A stretch of DNA of 6,527 nucleotides from NCBI GenBank assembly GCA_028824575.1, contig JAPPDN010000281.1:1-6527 (forward strand). The letters run 5' to 3'. The translations under genes and the position numbers were made by a program. Position 1 is the first letter of the stretch. Each line of letters opens with the position of its first letter. Positions 5,766 to 6,527 of this stretch are shown here, in pieces. The DNA is from Candidatus Poribacteria bacterium (GTDB lineage Bacteria; Poribacteria; WGA-4E; WGA-3G). The notes beneath the pieces were generated by a model. It worked only from the letters and a program-made list of their open reading frames with translations. It did no database searches and was not told where the DNA came from.

Positions 5766-6527
5766 TTATCCTCTCAATACTCTCATACGGTGCCACGTCA
5801 AGGCATCTTGAGCAGGACGGTGTTCCTCCCCTCTCGGCAGCCATATACGTTTGTTACGTAATTGGGTTAACATCGACGCTGTTGGACCCTGTTCGGTCAT
5901 AGAGGGTGAGACGATCACTTCATATGCCTCGTTCACAGAAATTAATCCTGCGTCAAACGCCCAGTGATGCGATTTGCATAGAGAAATCCCGTTCCGAATA
6001 TCGTCATTATACGAAACAGAAAACGGGATAATGTGGGCAGCATCGGTCACACTTTCTCCGCTCAACGCACGGATATTCAACTCACAGACCGCGCAGGTAT
6101 ACGCATAGACTTGCATGATCGCCCGACGGAAACCGGCACTCCGAATTGGGGTTTCTACTTCGATTGACTCTACATCTCTATGTATTGAAAACGGGTGTTG
6201 GGTGTCCTGTATCAATTGTTCACTATATTCTTCGGCTTCCTGTTCGATCGTGAGATATTCAATGTCTTGCCTGAGTTCAGGAAAATATCTATCAATGAGC
6301 GTTTGACGGAATATCTCCTGATACTCAGATACTCTCAGGATAGTAAAAAGATCGTCGTCCAATTGAGCGTAAGCACCGGCACGCTGAAGTTGGTTATTTG
6401 AGCTAGGCGGGGAGTCTCGCAACGTTATCGGATATAAATGCCAGAATCCATTGTTTTGTAAGCGGAAAAATGGGTTGTAAATCGTGGGGTGCCATCCCGG
6501 GGTTAGCGAAATATATTTCTTGAAAAG
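5766..6527 (-). CDS. HNH endonuclease (HNH_2 type, COG3440-like), 5' end outside window
   Basis: The frame is open from the right edge, giving 253 visible residues ending at TAA 5766-5768. An internal TTG at 6422 is not the start, because upstream residues include YNPFFRLQNNGFWHLYP, which resembles the N-terminal PFWRLQ-x-x-G-x-W segment of this family. The middle (about 60-125) is helical and charged. The nuclease domain follows: FRRAIMQVYAYTCAVC, with a CxxC near 145-148, DAAHIIPFS with the HNH His near 165, IRNGISLC with Asn near 179, and KSHHWAFDAGLIS with His near 187-188. The C-terminus LTWHRMRVLRG is typical of the family. It should make metal-dependent cuts in DNA and is usually annotated as a predicted restriction endonuclease. 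It lies just upstream of the DprA-like gene on the same strand, suggesting an operon and a shared role. All catalytic-type residues are present. Confidence 0.85.
   Translation of the reverse strand, partial: LFKKYISLTPGWHPTIYNPFFRLQNNGFWHLYPITLRDSPPSSNNQLQRAGAYAQLDDDLFTILRVSEYQEIFRQTLIDRYFPELRQDIEYLTIEQEAEEYSEQLIQDTQHPFSIHRDVESIEVETPIRSAGFRRAIMQVYAYTCAVCELNIRALSGESVTDAAHIIPFSVSYNDDIRNGISLCKSHHWAFDAGLISVNEAYEVIVSPSMTEQGPTASMLTQLRNKRIWLPRGEEHRPAQDALTWHRMRVLRG

Noticed and set aside
5541..5861. Plus-strand 106-residue ORF
   Set aside because: It is antisense to the DprA-like gene and the end of the HNH gene; the Phe/Arg-rich product resembles no family.
6115..6401. Plus-strand ORFs at 6115-6306 and 6195-6401
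   Set aside because: Both are antisense to the HNH endonuclease, which carries clear family motifs.
6420..6422. TTG as the start codon of the HNH gene
   Set aside because: The frame is open further upstream to the window edge and encodes family-like residues (PFFRLQNNGFWHLYP), so the start is outside the window.
1..6527. CRISPR array
   Set aside because: No regularly spaced repeats of 23-40 bases are present anywhere in the window.

Overview
The window looks like an accessory or defence-type region of an uncultured bacterium. Base composition is moderate (about mid-40s % G+C by eye) and Shine-Dalgarno-like sites precede several starts. Nothing here fixes the phylum. No rRNA, tRNA or CRISPR array is visible. 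Three genes are clean and complete: a putative restriction endonuclease, a D12-class adenine methyltransferase and a PuuD-like class I glutamine amidotransferase. A membrane protein is also intact. The rest is broken, or cut by the window edges.

Layout, left to right. At 1-127 (minus) is the N-terminal part of an unrecognised gene that runs off the left edge. At 274-684 (minus) is a decayed, unrecognised gene whose reading frame can be followed only through two stops and two frame changes. At about 739-1035 (plus) is the C-terminal catalytic end of a tyrosine recombinase, with no N-terminal part and an in-frame stop. It is followed at 1064-1293 by a short coiled-coil ORF with a repairable one-base frameshift. 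From 1294 to 1563 there is no gene, but there are several inverted repeats.

At 1564-3523 (plus) lies a type II restriction-modification pair. The first gene (377 aa) has a PD-(D/E)XK-like E-S-K motif, and the second is a Dam-like (MethyltransfD12) DNA adenine methyltransferase. The two overlap by 8 bases and should act together: the methylase protects the site that the nuclease cuts. The peptidase C26 / gamma-glutamyl-GABA hydrolase-like enzyme at 3594-4301 (plus) follows 70 bases downstream and looks metabolic rather than part of the defence system.

The right third is on the minus strand, read from right to left. It holds an HNH_2-type endonuclease (COG3440-like, 5' end outside the window), then a DprA/Smf homologue broken by two frameshifts and one stop, then a small multi-spanning membrane protein. 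Spacing and orientation suggest one operon. HNH nuclease plus DprA-like protein plus membrane protein may be the remains of a second defence-type module; that is inference from neighbourhood and domains.

The lesions are uneven. Nearly all frame changes can be repaired by one base at a short homopolymer, yet the restriction-modification pair and the amidotransferase next to them are uninterrupted. Either the flanks are true pseudogenes around a selected cassette, or some lesions are assembly errors; the sequence alone cannot decide.
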